DNA of 23,194 nucleotides from CAYMLQ01 sp964390795. GTDB taxonomy: Bacteria; Verrucomicrobiota; Kiritimatiellia; RFP12; UBA1067. The stretch covers positions 1 through 23,194 of the forward strand of contig CAYMLQ010000053.1 of the NCBI GenBank assembly GCA_964390795.1, read 5' to 3'. The position numbers and the translations under genes were made by a program. Positions 16,716 through 23,029 of this stretch are shown piece after piece (position 1 is the stretch's first letter; each line of letters opens with the position of its first letter). The notes beneath the pieces are model-generated. The model did not search any database and was not told the origin of the DNA. It saw only the letters and a list, made by a program, of their open reading frames with translations.

Positions 16716-17830
16716 TAGGAGCGCCCTGCGGGCCAGCGCGTGACTTGCCGGCGGTGGAGTTTGAGGGTCGGGTTAAGCGCCTGTGCGCGTGGCAGGCGCG
16801 CCAGCGACTGGATGCGGTGTTGCTCGTCACGGAGATCAACCGCTACTACTTCACCGGGCTCCAGACCTCGAACGGGATGCTCTTATCGGAACGGGGTAAG
16901 GTTCCCGTTTTCTACACCGACTTCCGCTATCTGGTGATGGCCAAGAGCCGCCTGACTTTCATGCCCGCCAAGAAGCTGTGGCGCCCTGCGGACGAGCAGG
17001 GCGCCTTGTCGGGCCTCGGCCAGGCGTGGCGGCGGGTCGGTTACGAGGGGCAGATGGACGCGGCCCGCTACAATCGGCTGCAGGCGGCTTTGCCTCACGT
17101 GGAGTGGGTGGATGTCGGCAAGGAACTGGCTGAGATGCGCGCCGTGAAATCCAAGGAGGAGCAGCGGCTCATTCGAGCGGCGGTCGCCGCGAATGACGCG
17201 TTGTTCGCCGATGTCCTGGGACAGATCACGCCGGGAATGAGCGAATGGGCGATTCGCGGCCTGGTTCGGCGGGGCGCGGACCACGTGGGACAAGGCGAGG
17301 CGTTCGACACCATCGCGTGCGTGGGACGCAACGCGGCGGAATGTCATCACCATCCCGACGAGACCGTGTTCAGGCGCGGAAAGCTTCTTCTACTGGACCT
17401 GGGTGTCCTGTGCGACCACTACTGCTCGGATATGACCCGAACCGTTTTCTTTGGAACGCCCCCGCCCCTCATCCGCGACATTCACGGCCTCGTGCTCGAG
17501 GCCAACCGCAAGGCGGTCCGCGCGATCCGGCCGGGGCGTCGCTGCGATGAGATCGACGGAATCGCTCGCAAGCACATCGCCGCAGCCGGGTATGGCGAGT
17601 GTTTCGGGCACGGGCTTGGCCATTCGCTGGGACTCGAGATCCATGAGTCGCCGAATTTCGCCTCGTCCTGCCAAACCGAACTCAAGCCGGGGATGGTGCT
17701 GACCGTCGAGCCCGGCATCTACCTGCCCGGACGCTTTGGCGTCCGCATCGAGGACGTGATCCTTGTGACGCAGGACGGCTGCGAGGTGCTGAGCCAGACG
17801 CCAAGAGGTCTGAACCATCAGATCACGTAG
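16712..17830 (+). CDS. M24B metallopeptidase, Xaa-Pro aminopeptidase/dipeptidase-like (372 aa)
   Basis: The start ATG at 16712 overlaps the stop of the protease gene as ATGA, so translation is probably coupled; longer in-frame starts lie inside the upstream gene and are unlikely. The N-terminal creatinase-like domain covers about 10-140 and the pita-bread catalytic domain about 145-365. The five expected metal ligands are present: Asp229 (LLDLGV), Asp240 (CSDMTRT), His304 (GHGLGHSLGLEIHE), Glu333 (LTVEPGIY) and Glu347 (VRIEDVIL). Family knowledge: a two-metal enzyme that cuts Xaa-Pro bonds at peptide N-termini or in dipeptides. No signal peptide is visible, so it should act in the cytoplasm, perhaps on Pro-containing peptides released by the upstream protease. 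PepP and PepQ cannot be told apart here. Confidence 0.93.
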   Translation: MIGAPCGPARDLPAVEFEGRVKRLCAWQARQRLDAVLLVTEINRYYFTGLQTSNGMLLSERGKVPVFYTDFRYLVMAKSRLTFMPAKKLWRPADEQGALSGLGQAWRRVGYEGQMDAARYNRLQAALPHVEWVDVGKELAEMRAVKSKEEQRLIRAAVAANDALFADVLGQITPGMSEWAIRGLVRRGADHVGQGEAFDTIACVGRNAAECHHHPDETVFRRGKLLLLDLGVLCDHYCSDMTRTVFFGTPPPLIRDIHGLVLEANRKAVRAIRPGRRCDEIDGIARKHIAAAGYGECFGHGLGHSLGLEIHESPNFASSCQTELKPGMVLTVEPGIYLPGRFGVRIEDVILVTQDGCEVLSQTPRGLNHQIT

Positions 17831-18753
17831 TCATCCGGGATCGGGTAGCCGGGACGGATGACCGGTTTCGGCGTCTGGTTGTAGACCTTGGAGCCCGGGG
17901 GCACGGAGTGGATCAGCCAGACGTTGCCGCCGATGACCGAGTCATGGCCGATGACGGTGTCGCCGCCGAGAATGGTCGCTCCCGCGTAGATCACCACGTT
18001 GTCCTCCACGTCCGGGTGGCGCTTGGTGCCTTTCACGAGCATGCCGCTCTCATCCTTGGCGAAGCTCAGCGCGCCGAGGGTGACGCCCTGGTAGAGCTTC
18101 ACGCGCCGGCCGATGGTGCAGGTCTCGCCGATCACCACGCCGGTGCCGTGGTCGATGAAGAAACCGGGGCCGATCGTCGCGCCGGGATGGATGTCGATGC
18201 CGGTCCTGGAGTGTGCGTGCTCTCCCATCACGCGCGGGATGAGCGGCACTCCCTGACGGTAGAGGGCGTGGGCGATGCGCTGGATGGTGATCGCATAGAG
18301 GCCCGGGTAGCTCATGACGATCTCCATGGTCGACATCGCGGCGGGGTCGCCCTCATAGGCGGCCTGGATGTCCTGCTGGAGCATGTCGCGGATCGCGGGC
18401 AGCCCGTCCAGAAGCGCGGTAACCGCCTGGCGCGCCTTGTCGCGGCAGTCGTCGCAGTTGACGCACTTGGAGCAGCGGCAGGCGTACTCGAAGGCGCGGT
18501 GCGTCTGGTCGCACAGCTCGACGGCGATCTGGCTCAGGGCGTCCTTGAGCTGCCCTTGGCAGGTGTCGTGGAGCACCGGCTTCTGCCCGTGGCAGCCGGG
18601 ATAGAGCACGGCAAGTAGTTTCTCAAGCAGGGAAATCACCGCGCCGGTACCCGGCAGGTTAACATCCCGTTCGGTGTTGGCGACCGGACAGTTCCTGCAG
18701 GGTGAGAGCGCTTCGGTGAGCGTGTTCAGGTTCGTCTCAAGCCACTTTTCCAT
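17818..18753 (-). CDS. cysE: Serine O-acetyltransferase with Cys-rich N-terminal region (311 aa)
   Basis: Makes O-acetylserine from serine and acetyl-CoA, the activated precursor of cysteine. The ATG at 18753 is preceded by AGGA at 5 nt; longer in-frame starts extend into metXW. The C-terminal half, about 185-300, is a left-handed beta-helix of hexapeptide turns with the hallmark DIHPGATIG (His189), IDHGTGVVIGET and TKRHP (His246) segments; these histidines correspond to the active-site pair of E. coli CysE. The N-terminal helical region is odd: it carries ten Cys, CRNC at 19-22, then 54, 65, 81, and C-x-C-x2-C-x2-C-x2-C at 92-103. The layout resembles the longer EpsC/plant-like type of SAT. 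The Cys cluster could bind metal or sense redox state; this is inference. It starts 2 nt after metXW ends, so the two form an operon. Its 3' end overlaps the convergent peptidase gene by 13 bp. Confidence 0.9.
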   Translation of the reverse strand: MEKWLETNLNTLTEALSPCRNCPVANTERDVNLPGTGAVISLLEKLLAVLYPGCHGQKPVLHDTCQGQLKDALSQIAVELCDQTHRAFEYACRCSKCVNCDDCRDKARQAVTALLDGLPAIRDMLQQDIQAAYEGDPAAMSTMEIVMSYPGLYAITIQRIAHALYRQGVPLIPRVMGEHAHSRTGIDIHPGATIGPGFFIDHGTGVVIGETCTIGRRVKLYQGVTLGALSFAKDESGMLVKGTKRHPDVEDNVVIYAGATILGGDTVIGHDSVIGGNVWLIHSVPPGSKVYNQTPKPVIRPGYPIPDDYVI

Positions 18754-18755
18754 AG

Positions 18756-20555
18756 CTATCCTTTCTTCGCGATGCGCACGATCACCTTTGACGCGCCGAG
18801 GTTCTTCCAGCCCAGCGCCAGCAGCAGGCGCTCCGTCGCGCCGCCCCCTTCGCAGATCAGGTCCTTGATCTCGATGCTGTCCTGCTGGCACAGGGCCAGA
18901 AAGTCCTTCAGCGTGAAGAGATGGATGTTGGGCGTGTCATACCATTCGAACGGAATCTGCCTGCCTTTGGGCATGCGCCCGCTCAAAATCAGGTGCCTCC
19001 GAACCTCGAGGCAGGCGAAGTTCGGGAAGGTGATGACCGCCTCGCGCGCGACGCGCAGGATCTGGTGCAGCAGCTCGCGCGGGCGCTTGATTGTCTGCAG
19101 GGTCTCGCTTAGGATGGCCACGTCAAAGCTGTTGTCAGGAATCATGGCGAGGCCGTCGTCGATGTCTTCCAGCAGGATATCGCAGCCCGAACCGATGGCG
19201 CGGATCACCTGGTCCACGTCGATCTCCACGCCGTTGCCGGTGATGCCGCGCCGCAGCCTGAGCAGGTTCAGCAGCGTGCCGTCGCCGCAGCCGAGATCCA
19301 GCACGCGGCCACCCTCGGGGATCAGGTCGAGCACTTTCCGGTAGCGCTGCTCCGGCTCCTCGGGCTGGGGCGCGCGCAGGGCTGCGGGGGCAGGCTGCAT
19401 GAACTGCCGGACGACGCGCTTGAGGTCGCTGATATGGGTGAGGAAGGCGTCGTGCCCGGCGTCGGCGTCGAGGTGGCAGTACGAGACCTGTTTCCGCTGG
19501 CGCAGCAGGGCGGTCACCAGCTCCTCCGACTGCTCGGGCATGAAGAGCCAGTCGCCGCTGAGCGAGACGATGAGCACGCGCGAGGTGATCTTAACGAACG
19601 CCGCATCGAGCGAGGTGTAGCGCTCCTTGATGTCGTACTCGTCCATCGCCAGCGTGATGTGCAGATACGAGTTCGCGTCGAAGCGCTGGATGAATTTCTC
19701 GCCCTGGTACTGGAGATAGCTCTCGACTTGGAAGAGGGTGCCGAAGTTGCGCTCGATCGCGTTGCGGAAATCGGGGTCGGCCGTCAGCCATTCGGGCCGC
19801 TTCTCACGCCCGAACTTGGCGTCCATAAGCTGCTGCGAGAGGTAGGTGATGTGCGCCAGCTTGCGGGCGCTGGAGAGTCCGGCGCAGGGCAGGTTCTCCC
19901 GGTCGTAGTAATCGCCCGTGTTCCAGTGGGGGTCCGAGACGATCGCGTGGCGCCCGACGATGTCGAACGCCAGCGCCTGCGAGTTGAGGCTGGCGGCTGA
20001 GGCGACCGCGATCGCCTGGTCGATCTCGTCCGAGTGGCGGATCACCCACTCCAGCACCTGCATGCCGCCGAAGCTGCCGCCCATCACCCCGGCCAGGCGC
20101 AGGATGCCGAGCTGATGCAAGAACAGGCGGTGTACCTCGACGATGTCGCCGACCGTGATTTTAGGAAAAGCCGAGCCATAGGGCTTGCCGGTTTCGGGCG
20201 AAAGGGACGCGGGCCCCGTGGTGCCCTTGCAGCCGCCGAGGATGTTGGCGCAAACGACTTGGAAGCGGTCGGTGTCGATCCCCTTGCCGGGCCCGATCAT
20301 GCCTTCCCACCAGCCGGTCGCTTCGGTGTCGCCGGGCCGGACGCCGGCCACGTGCGCGTCGCCCGTGAGCGCGTGGCAGATGAAGACCACGTTGTCGTTC
20401 GCGGGCGTGACTTTACCGCACCGCTCGTAAGCGACGGTGATTTCCGGCAGAACACCGCCCTTCTCCAGGCGGAACCCCCCGGGAGGCAGCGTCAGCTTGA
20501 GCGTCTGCAGTTCGACAACGCCGACGGTCTGTTCGTTAGGTGTTTCTTTGGCCAT
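18756..20555 (-). CDS. metXW: MetX-MetW fusion: homoserine O-acyltransferase joined to MetW methyltransferase-like domain (599 aa)
   Basis: Residues about 15-385 are a MetX alpha/beta-hydrolase that acylates homoserine (acetyl- or succinyl-CoA donor) in methionine synthesis. The nucleophile Ser161 lies in GGSFGG, with Asp335 (SGDWLF) and His368 (AGHDAF) completing the triad. A short Pro/Ala linker (about 388-402) leads to MetW at about 403-597, with the SAM-type motif VLDLGCGDGTLL at 418-429, then VEID and the ETLQTIKRP segment typical of MetW. In many bacteria metX and metW are neighbouring genes and MetW supports MetX activity; here both are one polypeptide. No stop or frameshift is visible between the halves. 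Whether acetyl or succinyl is used cannot be decided by eye. Start: ATG at 20555 after AAAGGG, unusually close (2-3 nt). It leads an operon with cysE, placing homoserine and serine activation together. Confidence 0.93.
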   Translation of the reverse strand: MAKETPNEQTVGVVELQTLKLTLPPGGFRLEKGGVLPEITVAYERCGKVTPANDNVVFICHALTGDAHVAGVRPGDTEATGWWEGMIGPGKGIDTDRFQVVCANILGGCKGTTGPASLSPETGKPYGSAFPKITVGDIVEVHRLFLHQLGILRLAGVMGGSFGGMQVLEWVIRHSDEIDQAIAVASAASLNSQALAFDIVGRHAIVSDPHWNTGDYYDRENLPCAGLSSARKLAHITYLSQQLMDAKFGREKRPEWLTADPDFRNAIERNFGTLFQVESYLQYQGEKFIQRFDANSYLHITLAMDEYDIKERYTSLDAAFVKITSRVLIVSLSGDWLFMPEQSEELVTALLRQRKQVSYCHLDADAGHDAFLTHISDLKRVVRQFMQPAPAALRAPQPEEPEQRYRKVLDLIPEGGRVLDLGCGDGTLLNLLRLRRGITGNGVEIDVDQVIRAIGSGCDILLEDIDDGLAMIPDNSFDVAILSETLQTIKRPRELLHQILRVAREAVITFPNFACLEVRRHLILSGRMPKGRQIPFEWYDTPNIHLFTLKDFLALCQQDSIEIKDLICEGGGATERLLLALGWKNLGASKVIVRIAKKG

Positions 20556-20654
20556 AACCCTTTCAAAACGCGTATGAGTAAGAATAGCACGGGGACGGGG
20601 GTTTCGCTAGATGAAACAGGCGTCTCAACACGTAAGACCGTTTATTGCTGCGCT
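20556..20654 (-). other. Upstream region of metXW
   Basis: About 100 nt lie between the start codon and the long inverted repeat. It contains a small inverted repeat, GTTTC (20611-20615) / GAAAC (20623-20627). No convincing -35/-10 pair and no recognisable SAM riboswitch core were found. The metXW promoter should be here or in the repeat. Confidence 0.3.
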
Positions 20655-20730
20655 GCCGGCTGAAGCCGGGACAACATGCCTTGGCAGAGCAGGGCCGCCG
20701 CGTCCGCACGTTGTCCCGGCTTCAGCCGGC
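20655..20730. repeat. Perfect 21-bp inverted repeat with 34-nt loop
   Basis: Left arm 20655-20675 begins GCCGGCTGAAG; right arm 20710-20730 ends CTTCAGCCGGC. The two are exact reverse complements over 21 bp. The right arm begins 5 nt after the thiH stop codon. As RNA it makes a very stable hairpin, but no T-run follows on either strand, so it is not a standard intrinsic terminator. It could be a REP- or MITE-like dispersed element, or an mRNA 3'-end stabiliser for thiH. Confidence 0.8.
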
Positions 20731-20735
20731 CCCGG

Positions 20736-21887
20736 TCATGGAGCGAGCCGCAGCGCGCTGCCGGCGTAGGCCCGGTCCCAGTCTTTCATGACCGGGTCGA
20801 ACCCGAGCGCGGCGATGGCCGCTGCGACCTCCGGGAGCGAGCGCTTGTCCGCCACCTCGAACTGCGCCTCCGCCTCGGTCTTCTCGGTGTAGCCGCCGGG
20901 CGTGGTTCTGGCGCCTGCCGACATCTTGGTGGCGGCGAGCCGCACGAGGCGCTCGCGGAAGCCGGGCGACTCGCGCGTGGAGAGTGTCATGGTGACGTCC
21001 GGCAGCTGGGCGCGCAGGGCGCACATGAGCTGCACCAGGTTCGCATCCGAAACCGGGTGCGGCGGCGGCAGTCCTCCGTGCGCGGGGCGCATGCGCGGGA
21101 AGGAGACCGCCACCGAGGAGCGCCAGTAGCGCTTCTGCAGGTAGTCGGCGTGCAGGCCGAGGTAGAACGCCTCCTCGCGCCAGTCGTTGATGCCCAGCAG
21201 CGAGCCCAGCCCGACGAAGGTCAGGCCGGCCTGCGCGGCGCGCTCATAGGAGTCGATGCGGTTCGCGTAGTCTTTCTTGGGGCCGCTCGGGTGGAACTGC
21301 GCGTAGATCTCCGGATTGTAGGTCTCCTGAAACATGGTCATGCCATCCACGCCCGCCTCGACCAGCAGCCGGTAGTCCGCGAGAGCGAGTGAGTAGATCT
21401 CGATTTGGACGGAGGCGAAGCGGTGCCGGATGCGGCGCGTCAGCTCGGCGAAGTAGGCGGGCGGCGTGTTCTTCAAATCTTCGCCCGCGACCAGCAGGAT
21501 GTGGCCGAACCCCTGAGCGGCCAGACACTCGGCTTCGGTCTCGGCCTCGTCCAGGGACAGGGCGCGGCGCACCGTCGTGCGCGTAGCGTGGTTGAAGCCG
21601 CAGTAGCTGCAGCCGTTGCAGCAGAAGTTAGAGACGTAGAGCGGTGCGAAGAACTGCACCGCCTTGCCGAAGCGCTGCCGGGTCAACCCCGCAGAGAGCT
21701 GCGCGAGCGGTTCGAGAAAGGGCTCGGCCGCAGGCGACACGAGCGCGGCCAGATGGTGCGGCTCGTAGCGGCTCGCCGCGCCGAGCGCGGCGGCGACGTC
21801 GCGCTCCCTTTGGGAGCGGATCAGAGCCTGGACTTTTTCGGGCGGCCACTCGGTCAAGAGGTCTTTGAAATGATGGGTTTGGATCAT
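20736..21887 (-). CDS. thiH: 2-iminoacetate synthase (tyrosine lyase), radical SAM (383 aa)
   Basis: Splits tyrosine to dehydroglycine (2-iminoacetate) and p-cresol for the thiazole ring of thiamin. Residues 79-98 contain FAPLYVSN followed by the radical-SAM cluster Cys89-x3-Cys93-x2-Cys96 ahead of GF. Further ThiH text includes LLVAGED, FQETYNPE, VSFPRMRP and LSTRESPGFR, and the C-terminal VMKDWD. The length and end match ThiH (E. coli about 377 aa) rather than HydG, which has a longer C-terminus with a second Cys cluster that is missing here. The start ATG at 21887 overlaps the stop of the upstream Cys-rich gene as ATGA, and no ribosome site is seen, so translation is probably coupled. No thiG, thiF or thiS is in the window; the rest of the pathway must be elsewhere. 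Confidence 0.95.
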   Translation of the reverse strand: MIQTHHFKDLLTEWPPEKVQALIRSQRERDVAAALGAASRYEPHHLAALVSPAAEPFLEPLAQLSAGLTRQRFGKAVQFFAPLYVSNFCCNGCSYCGFNHATRTTVRRALSLDEAETEAECLAAQGFGHILLVAGEDLKNTPPAYFAELTRRIRHRFASVQIEIYSLALADYRLLVEAGVDGMTMFQETYNPEIYAQFHPSGPKKDYANRIDSYERAAQAGLTFVGLGSLLGINDWREEAFYLGLHADYLQKRYWRSSVAVSFPRMRPAHGGLPPPHPVSDANLVQLMCALRAQLPDVTMTLSTRESPGFRERLVRLAATKMSAGARTTPGGYTEKTEAEAQFEVADKRSLPEVAAAIAALGFDPVMKDWDRAYAGSALRLAP

Positions 21888-22306
21888 AAGAGTTCGGGGT
21901 TCGGGGTTCGGGGATCAGAGTTCAGAGTTCGGGGTTCGCTTTCTTTCTTTTTAAAGCGCACGCAGAGGTCGGTGGCTTGGGTCTCTTTGTTCGTGAGGCC
22001 GCAGCGCTGGCTGAACGGGTTCACGACGAAATGCTCGCACCACGCGCAGCAGCGCTGCCGCTCGTCCTCGCTGAAGACGGAGGGCCTGCTCGGCTTGTCG
22101 TCTTCCGTGAACACGCGCGGCCCTGACGCCGCGTGCGCGAAAGGCGTTTCCTCCGCAGAGGCATAGCGCGCGCCGCACGACGTGCAGAGATAGGCGTCGC
22201 CGATTTTTTTAAACCCGTCATAAACGGGCTCCGCCCGAACGAGCGTGACCGCATGGCAGAAGGAGCAACAAATTTCCATCGATTTCATAATGTCGGAAGG
22301 CGTCAT
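21884..22306 (-). CDS. Small Cys-rich protein with zinc ribbon and second Cys cluster (140 aa)
   Basis: I do not recognise a named family. From the ATG at 22306, residues 13-44 form a zinc ribbon (CCSFC then CTSC). Residues 86-115 form a second cluster, C-C-x2-C (86-90), Cys102 in NPFSQRC and Cys115 in ATDLCVRF, able to hold another metal or an Fe-S centre. The region between is acidic and polar. The last 17 or so residues (SEPRTLNSDP-type text) come from a tandem heptamer repeat and look like an added tail. GAGGCGGT lies 7 nt before this ATG. In-frame ATGs at 22288 and 22279 and a TTG at 22381 are alternatives; the TTG falls upstream of the probable transcription start. The stop overlaps the thiH start as ATGA. 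The pairing hints at a role near ThiH, such as metal handling, but this is inference. Confidence 0.7.
   Translation of the reverse strand: MTPSDIMKSMEICCSFCHAVTLVRAEPVYDGFKKIGDAYLCTSCGARYASAEETPFAHAASGPRVFTEDDKPSRPSVFSEDERQRCCAWCEHFVVNPFSQRCGLTNKETQATDLCVRFKKKESEPRTLNSDPRTPNPELL
21891..21939. repeat. Seven tandem heptamers, consensus RGTTCRG
   Basis: Units start at 21891, 21898, 21905, 21912, 21919, 21926 and 21933: AGTTCGG, GGTTCGG, GGTTCGG, GGATCAG, AGTTCAG, AGTTCGG, GGTTCGC. They form the 3' end of the Cys-rich gene and stop 3 bp from the thiH start codon. Seven is not a multiple of three, so gain or loss of a unit shifts the reading frame. Confidence 0.85.
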
Positions 22307-22341
22307 GGGCGCGACCGCCTCAGCGATTGAGGAGGCGGCGC
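22307..22341 (-). promoter_or_regulatory. Hairpin that can hide the ribosome binding site of the Cys-rich gene
   Basis: In the minus-strand RNA, CCGCCUC (22338-22332) can pair with GAGGCGG (22321-22315), which is the ribosome site of the ATG at 22306. The loop is 10 nt. Three more pairs, GCG (22341-22339) with CGC (22313-22311), extend the stem past one bulged base. This would hold translation off unless opened. Confidence 0.45.
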
Positions 22342-22353
22342 AAACCGTGCAAG

Positions 22354-22381
22354 AGTGTAGCCGAGACGGGTTGGGAAACAA
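22354..22381 (-). promoter_or_regulatory. Candidate promoter of the Cys-rich gene-thiH operon
   Basis: On the minus strand TTGTTT (22381-22376) and TACACT (22359-22354) are 16 bp apart. A start near 22347 gives a leader of about 40 nt that begins just before the ribosome-site hairpin. The match to consensus is modest. Confidence 0.3.
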
Positions 22382-22610
22382 GCCGAAAAAAAAGATACGC
22401 CTGCCGCACCGCGCAGAACGTCCCAGCGCAAGCCCTCGCGCGAGGCGGTTTTTAGAACAAGAAACACGCGCGGGAAAGAATGAGCGTGTGGAGACAAAAC
22501 GTGCTGTTTTTGCTGGCAGTTATCATGTTTTTTGATAAAAATGGGTCGCTTCTTTTGACACGTGGCGACGTTCACCGCGAAAGTTTTTTCCCTTTTTTTA
22601 AAAACTGTTC
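22382..22610. other. Intergenic region without a convincing gene
   Basis: No supported coding region was found. The left part is GC-rich and holds the self-complementary CCTCGCGCGAGG at 22434-22445. From about 22500 it turns AT-rich, with TTATCA (22520-22525) / TGATAA (22533-22538) and AGTTTTT (22582-22588) / AAAAACT (22600-22606). A perfect TTGACA at 22555-22560 has no -10 partner at the right distance. Confidence 0.5.
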
Positions 22611-22640
22611 TTGATTTTTTCGAAGCAACGATTACAGTAT
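22583..22640 (+). promoter_or_regulatory. Candidate promoter of the histone-like gene with upstream A/T tract
   Basis: TTGATT (22611-22616) and TACAGT (22633-22638) are 16 bp apart. A T/A-rich stretch at 22583-22604 lies directly upstream, where an UP element would sit, which suits a strongly expressed gene. The leader of about 80 nt holds AAAACAA (22645-22651) / TTGTTTT (22664-22670), a 7-bp inverted repeat. Confidence 0.4.
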
Positions 22641-22725
22641 CGCTAAAACAACATTTGACTGCATTGTTTTTGTGATGCGGTGAAACGTTGTTTAACACGT
22701 TCAGTACAACAGAAAGGACAGCGCA

Positions 22726-22947
22726 ATGGCCACAGTTAAGAAGGCAGCTCCTGCGAAGAAGGCAGCACCCGCGAAGAAAGCGGCACCTGCAAAGAAAGCA
22801 GCCCCTGCCAAGAAGGCAGCGCCCGCGAAGGCAGCAGCTCCTGCGAAGAAGGCAGCGGCTCCTGTGAAAGCAGCAGCTCCTGCGAAGAAGGCAGCGGCTC
22901 CTGTGAAGAAGGCAGCGGCTCCTGCGAAGAAGGCAGCGAAGAAGTAA
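22726..22947 (+). CDS. Histone H1-like Lys/Ala/Pro-rich DNA-binding protein (73 aa)
   Basis: The protein is almost wholly Lys, Ala, Pro and a few Val, arranged as repeats of KKAAPA then KKAAAPV/KAAAPA, with no globular domain, Cys or aromatic residue. This is the composition of eukaryotic H1 tails and of bacterial H1-like proteins such as chlamydial Hc1/Hc2 and AlgP tails, which bind DNA through charge and compact the nucleoid. The start is well supported: AAGGA at 22714-22718, 7 nt before ATG 22726. The DNA itself is repetitive (GCAGCTCCTGCGAAGAAG-like units), so unit number may vary between strains. It is monocistronic, with its own promoter region and a perfect terminator just after the stop. 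The opposite-strand 89-codon Phe/Ala-rich frame is a mirror of this repeat and not a gene. Confidence 0.85.
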   Translation: MATVKKAAPAKKAAPAKKAAPAKKAAPAKKAAPAKAAAPAKKAAAPVKAAAPAKKAAAPVKKAAAPAKKAAKK

Positions 22948-22960
22948 GATTCGCGTATCA

Positions 22961-23002
22961 AAAAAAACACTCCTGCGGCTTACGCTACAGGAGTGTTTTT
23001 TT
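22961..23002. terminator. Bidirectional intrinsic terminator between histone-like gene and purM
   Basis: ACACTCCTG (22967-22975) and CAGGAGTGT (22988-22996) make a perfect 9-bp stem with a 12-nt loop. A seven-T run (22996-23002) follows on the plus strand, and an A run (22961-22967) gives a T run on the minus strand. It can end both the histone-like transcript and the converging purM transcript. Confidence 0.9.
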
Positions 23003-23029
23003 GTGTCGTGTGACCCGGAAGGCGGCCTG

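Noticed and set aside
20556..20654. SAM riboswitch before metXW
   Set aside because: The region is short and I could not find the conserved core or nested helices of SAM-I or SAM-II; a covariance-model search would settle it.
20034..20663. 209-codon plus-strand frame opposite metXW
   Set aside because: Low-complexity Ala/Gly/Val/Asp text, antisense to a fully supported enzyme.
20736..21887. HydG ([FeFe]-hydrogenase maturase) instead of ThiH
   Set aside because: The protein is about 90 residues shorter than HydG, lacks its C-terminal Cys cluster, and matches ThiH text to the end.
22555..22560. Perfect TTGACA -35 box
   Set aside because: No -10-like hexamer lies 16-18 bp downstream (CGAAAG region), so the TTGATT/TACAGT pair further on is preferred.
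22303..22698. 131-codon minus-strand frame in the gap before the histone-like gene
   Set aside because: Composition follows the AT-rich then GC-rich DNA, no ribosome site or domain, and it overlaps the promoter and leader of the histone-like gene.
22735..22940. CRISPR-like or satellite repeat
   Set aside because: The periodic DNA is explained by KKAAPA codon repeats in the histone-like gene, with no spacers.
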